A stretch of 52,691 nt of DNA from a virus, in IMG/VR virus record IMGVR_UViG_3300010885_025066, positions 1-52,691 of that record; one strand, written 5' to 3'. Below are positions 14,919 through 23,112 of the stretch, piece after piece. The position numbers and the translations under genes were made by a program. Position 1 is the stretch's first letter. Each line of letters begins with the position of its first letter. The notes under the pieces are model-generated. The model searched no databases. It was not told the origin of the DNA and saw only the letters and a list, made by a program, of their open reading frames with translations.

Positions 14919-15188
14919 TTATTCTGCTGCTTGTCTTAAATGAGAGTTGTTTCCTTTTACTTGTGCAACAATAACGGGTTTTCCGTTAACGTTTCTAAGA
15001 ATAACATAATTTCCATCTTCATCTTTACCAACCTGTAATGGAACACCACCTTTGGTTTCAAATTCAGATAGTTTATTATTATCCATTGACACAACTTTTC
15101 CTTGGTTAGAAAAATCATCATGTTGTTCAATTATATTTGTCACGATGTTTGCAACATCTGATTGTTTTAATTTTATAACTTTTTTCAT
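14919..15188 (-). CDS. Hypothetical protein, 89 aa
   Basis: Starts MKKVIKLKQSDVANIVTNII, a basic amphipathic N-terminal helix similar in layout to the starts of the two proteins at 16785 and 18112. The C-terminal part (VGKDEDGNYVILRNVNGKPVIVAQVKGNNS) looks like paired beta strands. Its upstream region has ATATTTAT instead of the TAnnTTTG promoter, suggesting late expression. A virion or assembly role is possible, but no family is recognised. Confidence 0.65.
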   Translation of the reverse strand: MKKVIKLKQSDVANIVTNIIEQHDDFSNQGKVVSMDNNKLSEFETKGGVPLQVGKDEDGNYVILRNVNGKPVIVAQVKGNNSHLRQAAE

Positions 15189-15200
15189 TTAGTTCTTTTT

Positions 15201-15210
15201 ATATAAATAT
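15201..15210 (-). promoter_or_regulatory. Candidate second-class promoter element ATATTTAT
   Basis: Minus-strand ATATTTATAT, 13 nt before the start of the gene at 15188. Similar sequences precede the genes starting at 18083, 19563, 25074 and 36351, which lack a TAnnTTTG box. Confidence 0.35.
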
Positions 15211-15216
15211 CTTGGA

Positions 15217-15315
15217 TTATGTCTTTTTCTTATCAAGACCTTTTTTTTGATTCATCTTACGGGTTTTTTTACCCATTTGAACTCTATTCTCTTTTTTTCT
15301 TTCCCTTTTTGTCAT
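15217..15315 (-). CDS. Tiny Lys/Arg-rich protein, 32 aa
   Basis: ATG 15313-15315 to TAA 15217-15219. Product MTKRERKKENRVQMGKKTRK plus 12 more residues, about half Lys or Arg. The gap it fills is otherwise empty and it lies between two same-strand genes. The composition suggests binding to nucleic acid, or a packaged basic peptide. It could also be chance in A-rich sequence. Confidence 0.45.
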   Translation of the reverse strand: MTKRERKKENRVQMGKKTRKMNQKKGLDKKKT

Positions 15316-15349
15316 ATTATTAAATATTTAAAAAATGGAAAAAATATGA

Positions 15350-16003
15350 TTATCCAACGATATTTTTTGTAGAATCTGTATGATGATCATCAAACATTTC
15401 AGATTTTATCTCCCTTAAATCCATCAAAGGAATAATTTCCCTTTTCATACTATATGGTCTGAATTCAGGATGTCCATCCATTCCAACATCCATTCTTTTA
15501 CCCTTACCAAATTTCAATTCATTTGGAAGATGTACATGACCATGAAGATGAATATGTCCTTTTCTTAAACCATCCCATGAACTGATCGGATAATGCATAA
15601 GTTTGAAGTTACGACCACAATATTGAATGGTATTGTAATATGATGTTGTGAGAAATAAACCTCTAGTACCTTCCTTATTACTTTCAATATGATGGTCATG
15701 ATTACCATATATCAAATGGATATTTTTACATACCAATCTTTTATGGAATTCAGATATTTGTTCAATACCACCAAATGACCAGTCACCCAAACAAATCAAT
15801 ATATCATCTTGACCAGCAACATTATTAATATTATTAACAATTGTCGAATTCATTTCATCAAGATTTTGAAAATCTCTTGTTTGACTTATTGGTACTTTCC
15901 AATCTTCAGTTCTCCAATTCGTAACACCACGACATATATTTTTGTGGTTAAAGTGTGGGTCGGAGAAAACCCACACATTTTTATTATCTTCTATCTTTAT
16001 CAT
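15350..16003 (-). CDS. Calcineurin-like metallophosphoesterase
   Basis: 217 residues with the complete metallophosphoesterase motif set: VFSDPHFNHKN (about 12-22), CLGDWSFGG (about 71-79), YGNHDHH (about 99-105), LMHYPIS and HLHGHVH (about 152-158), followed by DVGMDGH. All metal ligands (Asp, His, Asp, Asn, His, His-x-His) are present. Such small phage enzymes act on phosphomonoesters or cyclic phosphodiesters, including RNA 2',3'-cyclic ends, so a part in RNA repair is possible but unproven. It overlaps the operon of the gene at 16006 (2-nt gap). Confidence 0.92.
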   Translation of the reverse strand: MIKIEDNKNVWVFSDPHFNHKNICRGVTNWRTEDWKVPISQTRDFQNLDEMNSTIVNNINNVAGQDDILICLGDWSFGGIEQISEFHKRLVCKNIHLIYGNHDHHIESNKEGTRGLFLTTSYYNTIQYCGRNFKLMHYPISSWDGLRKGHIHLHGHVHLPNELKFGKGKRMDVGMDGHPEFRPYSMKREIIPLMDLREIKSEMFDDHHTDSTKNIVG

Positions 16004-16005
16004 AA

Positions 16006-16698
16006 TTAAAATGGATAAACTTCATTACCCTTTGTGTTTAACAATTGTTCTTTTGGTTTTTTCACTTCTTCAATGATTTTAGCCATCACATCAAATGGTA
16101 TAGGTAACATCATTGGTGAAGTTTCAGAATCGTCAGCCAACCAAGCTTGGATATTTTTTGAATCATCAAATTCTCTAGAGATTGCAAATTTATCATTCGT
16201 TTTCTTACTCAAGATGAAGAATATTCTGTGAGTATTTTGATAACGTTTGTAATGTGACTCTTGTGTGACACACCATTTGGTATTTGCACCATATGATTTT
16301 GAAGCTTCATAACTTAATGGTGTTAATACTAACCAATCATCAGTTTCATAAAGTTTAATAACTTCTTTCTCAAGACGTTTCAACTTAACTGTTTCCTCTG
16401 CCTTCTTAACTGCAATATCCAACTCTTCAAAAGATTTGTATTGAGTGATATCAAGTTTTTCCAAACGTTTTGCCTTGGAATGTTCTTCAAACAAATGAAG
16501 ACATTCAGATTCTTTTTTTGTTAAGAAGTGAGAAGCTAATTCTTTTTTAACTGCATCAATATCAACTTCTTTCTTAATTGATTTGATAATAAAATCTGTA
16601 TACTTGTAAGTACTTGTTGGATCTAATCCAATAATAATGTCTAAAAATGAGACATTCAACTCTGGGTGTTGTTTACGAAGTTCATCAATACGTGCCAT
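16006..16698 (-). CDS. Conserved phage protein with YGANTKWCV segment
   Basis: 230 residues, start ATG 16696-16698. The N-terminal half is charged and helical (KKAEETVKLKRLEKEVIKLYE). The C-terminal half holds DDWLVLTPLSYEASKSYGANTKWCVTQ, then IFFILSKKTNDKFAIS. I recall this pattern from phage hypothetical proteins. It resembles the GxxMxxCVxxY region of PcfJ-like proteins, two of which are encoded at 21.7-25 kb. Function unknown. It heads an operon with the metallophosphoesterase, with a promoter at 16725-16754. Confidence 0.72.
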   Translation of the reverse strand: MARIDELRKQHPELNVSFLDIIIGLDPTSTYKYTDFIIKSIKKEVDIDAVKKELASHFLTKKESECLHLFEEHSKAKRLEKLDITQYKSFEELDIAVKKAEETVKLKRLEKEVIKLYETDDWLVLTPLSYEASKSYGANTKWCVTQESHYKRYQNTHRIFFILSKKTNDKFAISREFDDSKNIQAWLADDSETSPMMLPIPFDVMAKIIEEVKKPKEQLLNTKGNEVYPF

Positions 16699-16724
16699 AA
16701 TTATATTTTTATTTGTTTCGAGAG

Positions 16725-16754
16725 CAAATATAGGAGGAAATATTTAAATGGCAA
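16725..16754 (-). promoter_or_regulatory. Bacteroidetes-type promoter
   Basis: Minus-strand TTTG box (about 16752-16755), 19 nt, TATATTTG (16725-16732). Its -33 box abuts the T-run of the terminator at 16760-16777. Confidence 0.55.
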
Positions 16755-16759
16755 AAAAA

Positions 16760-16777
16760 ATCCTGATTTCTCAGGAT
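16760..16777 (-). terminator. Rho-independent terminator
   Basis: Minus-strand arms ATCCTGA and TCAGGAT with a GAAA loop, followed by eight T. Ends the transcript of the gene at 16785-18083. Confidence 0.85.
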
Positions 16778-16784
16778 ATTTTTT

Positions 16785-18083
16785 TTATTTTTTTCTCATA
16801 ACTTCTTTTATAACATTTTCTATCGCTTTACTAACTATACTTTCATGAAGTCGTGGTACTCTCTCAACGTCTGATATACCATAGTTCGCAACATTTAATA
16901 TTTCACTTACTGGGTAATCTTCAATTTCTGTTGATATGTCCCCCAAAGTAGCGACAAGTGATGATACTATTGATGGGTTGTCCATTACTGTATATGAATC
17001 TGAAAAATCATTTTTACCAGGAGGATAATCATAACTAGTTGTATTTGTCGCAACAAAATCTTTCAATAGTTGCATACTACCTTCAATAGAATCTTCTGTT
17101 GGTTTTTTTCTTGCAAATAAAATTGAAAATTTAATTTCCCAAGAATATGTTTTATCTAAATTATTTTTACCATGTATAGCCAAGTTAGACATTATTGTTA
17201 CATCTAAATTTTCAGGTGCGTGACGATATTTTTCTAATTTATATATTGGTGTTAAACCCACATATTTCGTTCTATTCTTTTTTGTAGGGTCATAGTTACT
17301 ATATTTTTCGTTATATAATCTTGCCATAGGGTAACTTTCTCTATATGCCAGATCTTCCGGTAAATCATCTTCTGTTGCCCTTTCTCCTGATGCCTTTTTA
17401 AAATCATTAGCACTTCTATAAGAACTTAATGAATGTGATTCTAAATTAATTTCATCATTATTTACTTTATTATTTAAATAACGATTTGTATATAATTCAT
17501 CATCAAGATGAAGTAGAGGTAATGACAAATATTCAAACGTCCCCCCCAATTTTCCATCATAATTAAAATATTTTTTAACTATTGGGTTAAATCTTCTTCT
17601 AATACTTTCTGTTGCTGAATAATTTTCACCAGAATGTTGATATGTCTTTCTTGTATTTTCGATACTTTCACCACCTTCTAATGGTACAATTATTCTACCC
17701 GCCTTTTGATAAGGCCAGTTATATGGTAAACTGTCTTCTGTTAAATAAAAACCACCATCACCTTCGAATTCTTCTTTTAATTTTTCTAATAAATCACGAT
17801 GTGTTTCTTTAAATTCTTCAAGATTTATCCCTTTAGTAAAAATAATTCTTTTAAGGGGAGTATCTTCAGGATTTTCTGGATTATCTAATAAATCCCAACC
17901 AATATGTGCGTTTTGTTTTTCTTTAGTTTGTTGTGTTCCTTTACCTTTAGTAAATTTTTTTTTCATTTCAGGATCAAAAATTCTTCTTCCACCTAATGGA
18001 AAATTTGACCATTGACCCATCTCATCCAATTCATTCTCTTCTTGGATTATTTTTAATAAATTTTTTTTTGTGATTTCTTTCAT
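16785..18083 (-). CDS. Large hypothetical protein, 432 aa, possible virion protein
   Basis: Begins MKEITKKNLLKIIQEENELD, a helical leader like those of the neighbouring genes at 14919 and 18112. The body is acidic and polar, with LGGRRIFDPEMKKKFTKGKG near the start, LTEDSLPYNWPYQKAGRIIVP in the middle (about 118-138), and a helical end (VSKAIENVIKEVMRKK). No signal peptide, membrane segment or known enzyme motif. It follows the lysin gene by 29 nt and shares its ATATTTAT-type leader, so it may be a late protein. Family not recognised. Confidence 0.68.
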   Translation of the reverse strand: MKEITKKNLLKIIQEENELDEMGQWSNFPLGGRRIFDPEMKKKFTKGKGTQQTKEKQNAHIGWDLLDNPENPEDTPLKRIIFTKGINLEEFKETHRDLLEKLKEEFEGDGGFYLTEDSLPYNWPYQKAGRIIVPLEGGESIENTRKTYQHSGENYSATESIRRRFNPIVKKYFNYDGKLGGTFEYLSLPLLHLDDELYTNRYLNNKVNNDEINLESHSLSSYRSANDFKKASGERATEDDLPEDLAYRESYPMARLYNEKYSNYDPTKKNRTKYVGLTPIYKLEKYRHAPENLDVTIMSNLAIHGKNNLDKTYSWEIKFSILFARKKPTEDSIEGSMQLLKDFVATNTTSYDYPPGKNDFSDSYTVMDNPSIVSSLVATLGDISTEIEDYPVSEILNVANYGISDVERVPRLHESIVSKAIENVIKEVMRKK

Positions 18084-18095
18084 TTTTAATTTTAT

Positions 18096-18105
18096 ATATA
18101 AATAG
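18096..18105 (-). promoter_or_regulatory. Candidate second-class promoter element
   Basis: Minus-strand CTATTTATAT, 13 nt upstream of the gene starting at 18083. Member of the ATATTTAT group seen before possible late genes. Confidence 0.3.
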
Positions 18106-18111
18106 TTTATT

Positions 18112-19563
18112 TTAAACGTTTGTTTTAGTTTGATTACTTATTTGTTTGGAGATATAATTTACTTTACTTGCAATTTTACTAATTTCAGTTTCATAATTAG
18201 TTTCTGCGGCATATCTCTGATTATCTTTATTAACAAAATTTTTAAATAAATCACTAGCAGTTTTTCCCTTTCCAATATATGATCTAGCAATTAATAAGAA
18301 ATATGTATTAATCGCCATTTGAATTGAAGGAAATTCCTTAGTACCGGTTTCTGTATTACCAACGTTGAATGGATTTTTCGTTCTGATTGGTTTTGCATTA
18401 GGGTCTCTACTTAAACCACCCTCAATGGTTAATTGTGATAATGCTAATTCAGGTGGAACATATTTATGATATTCATAATATGCTTGTTTTGCACCATATG
18501 CCAACATATCCCCACTTATTCCTGCACTTGGGTTAGTTGAATTAAGATATGTTTGACAAATTTTTGAATATTGATCATATCCTTCTTTTGTTGTTAAATC
18601 TAAATCGGTAATATTTTCTCCACCTCCAGTTTTAACAACATCAATATATTTACTTAAATCATCAGGTGTAATACCTTTTGCTCTTAATTTTTCAATTAAA
18701 ACTTTTATCATTGCAGGTGTGATAACAGATTTTGTTATATTGATCATGGAATCCAAATTGAAACCACTTTTATCAATATAATCTAATGGATCAACTAGTT
18801 GACCATCTTTTTTTAATTCAAAATGTAAATGTGCCCCAGTTGAAAGTCCAGCACCTTTATCTCCTTTATTACCACCACTAACACCAATAAAATCACCTTG
18901 TGATACAGTTTGTCCGGCAGATACATTAATTTCTTTTAAATGACAATATCTACTTTGAAAATGATCATCATGTTTAATTGTTACAGTACCACCGCACGCA
19001 CCATTTGTAAATTCTGCGTTTGTAATTGTACCATTTGCAGGAGATTTAACTTTTGTACCGGACATTGCTCTTAAATCAACACCAGGATGTTTAGCTTCAT
19101 GATTATTTGACGCACCAAAAGGTTGAGTTACAGTTGTTGATGGTAAAGGTGATTCTAATGCACTTTCATTTAAACTATCAGATATGTTATTATCTTTTTT
19201 GAATTTATTAACTGAGTTTGCGGTTTCAGGTCCGAATAATCCATCTACACCATATTGTGGTAATGCGTATCCAAGAAGTGTTAAACCAATTTGTACGGTT
19301 TCAACTTCTTTTTGGTACTCCATAGTACCCAATTTTTGTTGATAAATTGGGGAATCAATATTTTCTAATGTATTAAAAAAATCACCAACATCATTAGTAA
19401 CATAATCTGCTTTCTTTGGATCATCAAATTTTCTCTCTTGGTCTTTAATATAATCACCAAAATGTAATATTTTATCTAAAAACCCATTTTCAGTTAATAT
19501 TTTTTTTCCATATGTTAAGGTGTGAATTCTTTCTAATTCTTCTCTTAATGTCAGTTTTCTCAT
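18112..19563 (-). CDS. Three-domain peptidoglycan lysin (PG-binding, M23 peptidase, glucosaminidase-like)
   Basis: 483 residues. After a short helical leader (MRKLTLREELERIHTLTYG), residues 88-126 form a peptidoglycan-binding domain (VQIGLTLLGYALPQYGVDG, LFGPETANSVNKF). Residues 145-260 are a LytM/M23 metallopeptidase: HPGVD gives the first zinc ligands (His159, Asp163), and HLHFEL (245-250) gives the others. The C-terminal 120 residues (PPELALSQLTIEGGL, NPFNVGN, AINTYFLLIARSY) look like a glucosaminidase fold with a likely catalytic Glu. No signal peptide, so it depends on a holin or is carried on the virion. It would cut both peptide cross-links and glycan strands. The domain set also fits a tail-associated lysin. 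Confidence 0.88.
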   Translation of the reverse strand: MRKLTLREELERIHTLTYGKKILTENGFLDKILHFGDYIKDQERKFDDPKKADYVTNDVGDFFNTLENIDSPIYQQKLGTMEYQKEVETVQIGLTLLGYALPQYGVDGLFGPETANSVNKFKKDNNISDSLNESALESPLPSTTVTQPFGASNNHEAKHPGVDLRAMSGTKVKSPANGTITNAEFTNGACGGTVTIKHDDHFQSRYCHLKEINVSAGQTVSQGDFIGVSGGNKGDKGAGLSTGAHLHFELKKDGQLVDPLDYIDKSGFNLDSMINITKSVITPAMIKVLIEKLRAKGITPDDLSKYIDVVKTGGGENITDLDLTTKEGYDQYSKICQTYLNSTNPSAGISGDMLAYGAKQAYYEYHKYVPPELALSQLTIEGGLSRDPNAKPIRTKNPFNVGNTETGTKEFPSIQMAINTYFLLIARSYIGKGKTASDLFKNFVNKDNQRYAAETNYETEISKIASKVNYISKQISNQTKTNV

Positions 19564-19566
19564 AAT

Positions 19567-19576
19567 ATATAAATAT
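19567..19576 (-). promoter_or_regulatory. Candidate second-class promoter element ATATTTATAT
   Basis: Minus-strand ATATTTATAT, 4 nt before the lysin start codon; no TAnnTTTG promoter is present. The transcript would be nearly leaderless if this is a -10 type element. Confidence 0.35.
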
Positions 19577-19595
19577 AAAGAAAACTAAGTTTATT

Positions 19596-20090
19596 TTATA
19601 GTTTTTTTATCAAATTAACTATTTTATTCTTATGATTGGTTTGTTTTAACCCTTCCGTATCTTTACAAAGTATAAAATTACCATTTTCTAAATACTCATG
19701 CAATGGTAAATCATCTAGTATTACAAAATCAAATACTTTATGTTCTTTAATGTATAAATCAATTTCATGTGCACGATTTTTAGTAATATTACTAATTGAA
19801 ATTGGATGATCACCAGTAACATCAACTGGTGATTGTTTAACTTTATTCCACTTAAATATTTTATCCAATTCTTCTAAAGTCCAATAATGTCTCCAATCTG
19901 ATGATAAAACAATTTTACATTCTGTTTCTTGTAAAATTTCATTTAGTATTTTAACACACTTTTTATTGAAATGATATGGAATTCTCATTTCTTTTGCATC
20001 AGGATTTTTTAACCAAAATTTCATTTGACTTTGCATCATTTCATAATGTGTTGTTATTACACCATCAATATCAAGAAATATCGTTACCAT
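19596..20090 (-). CDS. HAD-like protein (HAD_SAK type)
   Basis: 164 residues with FLDIDGVITTHY at the N-terminus (motif I, two Asp), IVLSSDWRHYW (motif II-like; SSDWR is typical of the HAD_SAK group linked to RNA repair), NRAHEIDLYI and FVILDDLPLHE (motif IV). The order and short length fit HAD domains found in Swiss-army-knife RNA-repair proteins and in stand-alone phage copies. Probably a phosphatase on nucleotide or RNA ends. The start overlaps the upstream gene by 20 nt. Confidence 0.8.
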   Translation of the reverse strand: MVTIFLDIDGVITTHYEMMQSQMKFWLKNPDAKEMRIPYHFNKKCVKILNEILQETECKIVLSSDWRHYWTLEELDKIFKWNKVKQSPVDVTGDHPISISNITKNRAHEIDLYIKEHKVFDFVILDDLPLHEYLENGNFILCKDTEGLKQTNHKNKIVNLIKKL

Positions 20091-20412
20091 TGTTTTTATT
20101 TTTTTTTAACGCTTCAACAAATTTATTTGCGGTATATTGTTTACCATACATGACTTCACCAAGTTTTGTCCATTTTTCAATTTCTTCTGATGTCATTTCA
20201 TGACTTATTTTACATATCTTACCATCAGAACCATCCAAGGATAAACTAAAATTTTTCATAGTGGAAATATATGGGACATTGTAATGAATACCCAATTCTC
20301 CATCAATTATTTCATAATAACCAAACCATTTAACTTCTCCAATATTTACACTTCCATACTTCGTAAAATGTACATATTTTGAACCGGGTGTAAATCCTAA
20401 ATCATTATTCAT
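20071..20412 (-). CDS. Hypothetical protein, 113 aa, beside an HNH insertion
   Basis: Starts MNNDLGFTPGSKYVHFTKYG. Contains SVNIGEVKWFGYYEI and a C-terminal helix EEIEKWTKLGEVMYGKQYTA, then a Lys/Asn-rich tail. Its N-terminal G-S-K-Y-V-H-F-T-K is nearly repeated in a truncated frame at 21036-21098 on the far side of the HNH gene, so this gene or its paralogue was a target of the endonuclease. The ATG overlaps the end of the HNH gene region. Function unknown. Confidence 0.65.
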   Translation of the reverse strand: MNNDLGFTPGSKYVHFTKYGSVNIGEVKWFGYYEIIDGELGIHYNVPYISTMKNFSLSLDGSDGKICKISHEMTSEEIEKWTKLGEVMYGKQYTANKFVEALKKNKNNGNDIS

Positions 20413-21031
20413 TTTTTTTTAATTTATTTAATCTTTTTGTTTCTAACATTTTTTTTATTGACTCTTCCGATGGTTTTATACCTAAATGTGATTCTCTAAG
20501 TTTTTTTTTAGTTTCATCTGAAAAAATTTTACCTGTATTACTTTTACTAATTTTTTCTTTCCATTCTTCACTTTTTTTACGACCTTTTAACGAATCACTT
20601 CTTTTTTTTCTAGTTTCTTCGGTAACAATTCTATTTTTATTAGATTCTATTAAGTTTTTCATACCCTCTTCAGAATATTTAGGTTTTTTTCGTTTATCTA
20701 AATTTTTTAATCTACCTAATCTGGCATTTTCAATATGCTCCGGTGTTTGTTTTCTTCCTTTTTGTTTTTCACTGATTTTTTTTCTACTTTTTTCTGTATG
20801 TGTCCAACCAGTTATAGTATTACCTAATCTAATTCTAATTGCATGACATGCGCCATAATCATTTTGATTAAAATGTATCTTGTAATGTTCATCTATTGAC
20901 ACACATTTTAAATTGTCAATATTGTTATTATTTTTATCACCATCTATATGGTGTATATCAAAAGATCTACCAAATTCATCTTTAGGTATTTGACCATTAT
21001 GTTTAATCCAAATATACTGATATTTTTTCAT
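20405..21031 (-). CDS. HNH homing endonuclease with NUMOD3 repeats
   Basis: 208 residues. The N-terminus carries an HNH core: FDIHHIDGDKNNNNIDNLKCV, then HYKIHF. Several basic repeats of the NUMOD3 type follow (WTHTEKSRKKISEKQKGRK, TPEHIENARLGRLKN, SEEWKEKISKSNTGK, FSDETKKKLRESHLG), which bind the DNA minor groove. Free-standing: no intron ends are visible, and it is flanked by two similar 26-nt segments (20360-20385 and 21061-21086) that encode the same peptide G-x-K-Y-x-H-F-T-K. Mobile gene. Confidence 0.9.
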   Translation of the reverse strand: MKKYQYIWIKHNGQIPKDEFGRSFDIHHIDGDKNNNNIDNLKCVSIDEHYKIHFNQNDYGACHAIRIRLGNTITGWTHTEKSRKKISEKQKGRKQTPEHIENARLGRLKNLDKRKKPKYSEEGMKNLIESNKNRIVTEETRKKRSDSLKGRKKSEEWKEKISKSNTGKIFSDETKKKLRESHLGIKPSEESIKKMLETKRLNKLKKNE

Positions 21032-21035
21032 AAAT

Positions 21036-21098
21036 TTATTTATAAATAAATATCAAAGGTTTCGTAAAATGTATATATTTATCACCCTGTTTAAACAT
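21036..21098 (-). pseudogene. Truncated copy of the N-terminus of the 20071-20412 gene
   Basis: ATG 21096-21098 opens a 20-codon frame: MFKQGDKYIHFTKPLIFIYK. Residues G-D-K-Y-I-H-F-T-K match G-S-K-Y-V-H-F-T-K of the gene at 20071-20412, and 22 of 26 nt agree (21061-21086 against 20360-20385). After that the two diverge at once and this copy stops in front of the HNH gene. It looks like the 5' remnant of an interrupted gene or paralogue. Confidence 0.6.
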
Positions 21099-21102
21099 AA
21101 TT

Positions 21103-21219
21103 TTAATTTAAAAAGTCATCACCATTATAGTCAGGATGATTTTTTTTCATATGATCAAATCCTTTACCCCAAAAATAACCAATAACACCTGCTATTACTA
21201 TACTAATTAATATTCCCAT
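21103..21219 (-). CDS. Small membrane protein, 38 aa
   Basis: ATG 21217-21219 to TAA 21103-21105. Product MGILISIVIAGVIGYFWGKG plus 18 residues. One membrane helix (about residues 2-18) and a polar C-terminus containing DHMKKNHPDYNGDDFLN. It sits tightly between small same-strand genes. Function unknown. Confidence 0.5.
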   Translation of the reverse strand: MGILISIVIAGVIGYFWGKGFDHMKKNHPDYNGDDFLN

Positions 21220-21223
21220 ATTT

Positions 21224-21343
21224 TTAATCTTTTTTTTGTTTAATAATAATATTACCATCATCATCAATTAATGGTGCTGTCCAAATTAAATATAACATAT
21301 AAATGAACATTAAAATATAACATAATAATAGATATTTCATCAT
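21224..21343 (-). CDS. Small membrane protein, 39 aa
   Basis: I use the double ATG at 21338-21343, downstream of the stop of the preceding gene (21357). The longer frame would overlap that gene by about 90 nt. One strong membrane helix (YLLLCYILMFIYMLYLIW), then a charged tail (DDDGNIIIKQKKD). Unknown function. Together with the 38-aa protein it forms a pair of single-pass membrane peptides. Confidence 0.5.
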   Translation of the reverse strand: MMKYLLLCYILMFIYMLYLIWTAPLIDDDGNIIIKQKKD

Positions 21344-21356
21344 TTTACAGAGTATT

Positions 21357-21659
21357 TTATTTTTCTTGGAAATACTTACTTTTCCAAAATTGATACCACT
21401 TTCTTTTAACCACAGGTTTACATTGAGAGAATTTATTTTCACCAAATGAAACTTTATTTAAATACTTAGCGGTTAATATATTTAAAAATATTTCATGGTA
21501 TTCTGCTGGTAAATCTGCAAAATCTCCAGTAATTTCTACTTTAAGATCAACAGGACCATTTTCAGTATATACTGAAAATACTTCATGTAATTTAACAACG
21601 GTACTTGACTTAATATTGACGTATGTGTTACCCAAATTATATGTAATTTTATTTTCCAT
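21357..21659 (-). CDS. Hypothetical protein, 100 aa
   Basis: From ATG 21657-21659, just after a TATATTTG box. Starts MENKITYNLGNTYVNIKSST; beta-rich middle with VDLKVEITGDFADLPAEYHE; basic, aromatic C-terminus (KRKWYQFWKSKYFQEK), perhaps for membrane surface binding. Family not recognised. Confidence 0.6.
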   Translation of the reverse strand: MENKITYNLGNTYVNIKSSTVVKLHEVFSVYTENGPVDLKVEITGDFADLPAEYHEIFLNILTAKYLNKVSFGENKFSQCKPVVKRKWYQFWKSKYFQEK

Positions 21660-21663
21660 TATA

Positions 21664-21671
21664 CAAATATA
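21664..21671 (-). promoter_or_regulatory. Promoter -7 box (TATATTTG)
   Basis: Minus-strand TATATTTG, 4 nt before the start at 21659. No clear -33 TTTG at the usual spacing. Confidence 0.35.
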
Positions 21672-21696
21672 GATTAAAATTTTCAATTAATGAAAT

Positions 21697-23076
21697 TTAA
21701 TTTATATAATCATATCTTTCTTTTGTCCATTTTATTTTTGACTGAGACAATAATCGTTGGGTTAATATTTCAACCCCATCTTCAAAATATTCTTCAACAG
21801 GGGTGTTTGCTTTTCCATATAACATATATAGGTTACCATTTTTATATTGTAAATTTATCGTTTTATTATTACAATATAACGAAATATAAATGAAAACAAC
21901 ACCATGTACAAATTGTTTTCCCATACAATTTTTCATTTTAAATCCTTCTATACTAAAATCTTCTTCAGATAATAGTATTTTTGGTTTAAATACTTTAGAA
22001 TTGATATTAATTTCTTCTTCAATCATTTCAACAAATCCATCAGGGAATATGTATCTCATTTTATAACCTTTGGTGAAATAGTTTTTTAGTCTTGACCAAT
22101 CAACAATTAATAATTCAAGTTCAATATTTGTGGTTGCGTTGAATTTTAAATCTAAACCCTTTTGTTCTAAAAATTCTTTCATTGATAGAAGATAATTCAG
22201 ATTTGTTATTAATGTTCTATGTGAACTTTCATCGAAATTATTAAATAATTGAACCATAAAGTTCTTTTCTGAATCATTTTTTAATGTAAAAGTTTTTTTA
22301 TTAGTCAAATAATGGGAATGTTTTATCCAATCAATCTTTTTAATGTAATCAATATAATTATCGCCAAATAATTTACAAATAAAATTTAAACCTGATATTT
22401 CAATATCATTTGTTTCATCATTTAAAATCGAAATAAGATATCTGTTTTTAATTCCATATGAATCTAAAACTGATGGTAAATATTTATTATCATTTAACCT
22501 CAACCATTTCTTTTTTGGGAATTCATTAAGGATATGTGAATAAACTAAATTATGTCCTTTTATGTTATTTTTATCTAAATAATAATCCACTAAGAAATCA
22601 AATAGTACATTCCATGTATATTTCTCTTTATGGTTCTTTTTTTTGTAATACTCATTTTTAAAATTAAGGGATAAAGTATTAATAATTTCATCAAATACTT
22701 TATTGATAAATTTATTATACTTTACCCCCCAAAAATTAACCCTTTTCTCACCCTTAATCATCCCATCTTCAATGAGATCAAGAAGATGTTTAAAATCATT
22801 GGATTTAGTTCTAATTGTTTCCTTTTTTTTACCAAATTCATCATTATAATAATTGATTATTTTATATGTTGTTTTAAAATTCCCGGTATTTTTATTTATA
22901 TGTAATTCATATTCAAACGTCATATATTTTGTTTCAAAATTTTTAATATATGATGTTGTGAATGTACTGATATAATTGATATCAGAATCAATAATATTAA
23001 AACTTATTTTACACGATGATATGAAACCATTTGTTTTAAGATTCTTTGTCTGTGAATATTCTAATTTATTTCCCAT
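21697..23076 (-). CDS. PcfJ-like protein, diverged paralogue
   Basis: 459 residues. The N-terminal two thirds are Lys/Asn-rich and mostly helical. The C-terminal part has FSIEGFKMKNCMGKQFVHG then FIYISLYCNNKTINLQYKNG, which lines up with EGAFMHHCVATYAEKQ and IIISLRTEDK of the next protein upstream (23113-24999). This GxxMxxC region followed by strands is the conserved segment of PcfJ-like proteins of mobile elements, whose function is not known. The two genes are adjacent and in the same order of domains, so they most likely arose by duplication. Confidence 0.65.
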   Translation of the reverse strand: MGNKLEYSQTKNLKTNGFISSCKISFNIIDSDINYISTFTTSYIKNFETKYMTFEYELHINKNTGNFKTTYKIINYYNDEFGKKKETIRTKSNDFKHLLDLIEDGMIKGEKRVNFWGVKYNKFINKVFDEIINTLSLNFKNEYYKKKNHKEKYTWNVLFDFLVDYYLDKNNIKGHNLVYSHILNEFPKKKWLRLNDNKYLPSVLDSYGIKNRYLISILNDETNDIEISGLNFICKLFGDNYIDYIKKIDWIKHSHYLTNKKTFTLKNDSEKNFMVQLFNNFDESSHRTLITNLNYLLSMKEFLEQKGLDLKFNATTNIELELLIVDWSRLKNYFTKGYKMRYIFPDGFVEMIEEEININSKVFKPKILLSEEDFSIEGFKMKNCMGKQFVHGVVFIYISLYCNNKTINLQYKNGNLYMLYGKANTPVEEYFEDGVEILTQRLLSQSKIKWTKERYDYIN

Positions 23077-23112
23077 AATGGAAATATAAATAGAAAAAAT
23101 TAAATTTTGTAG

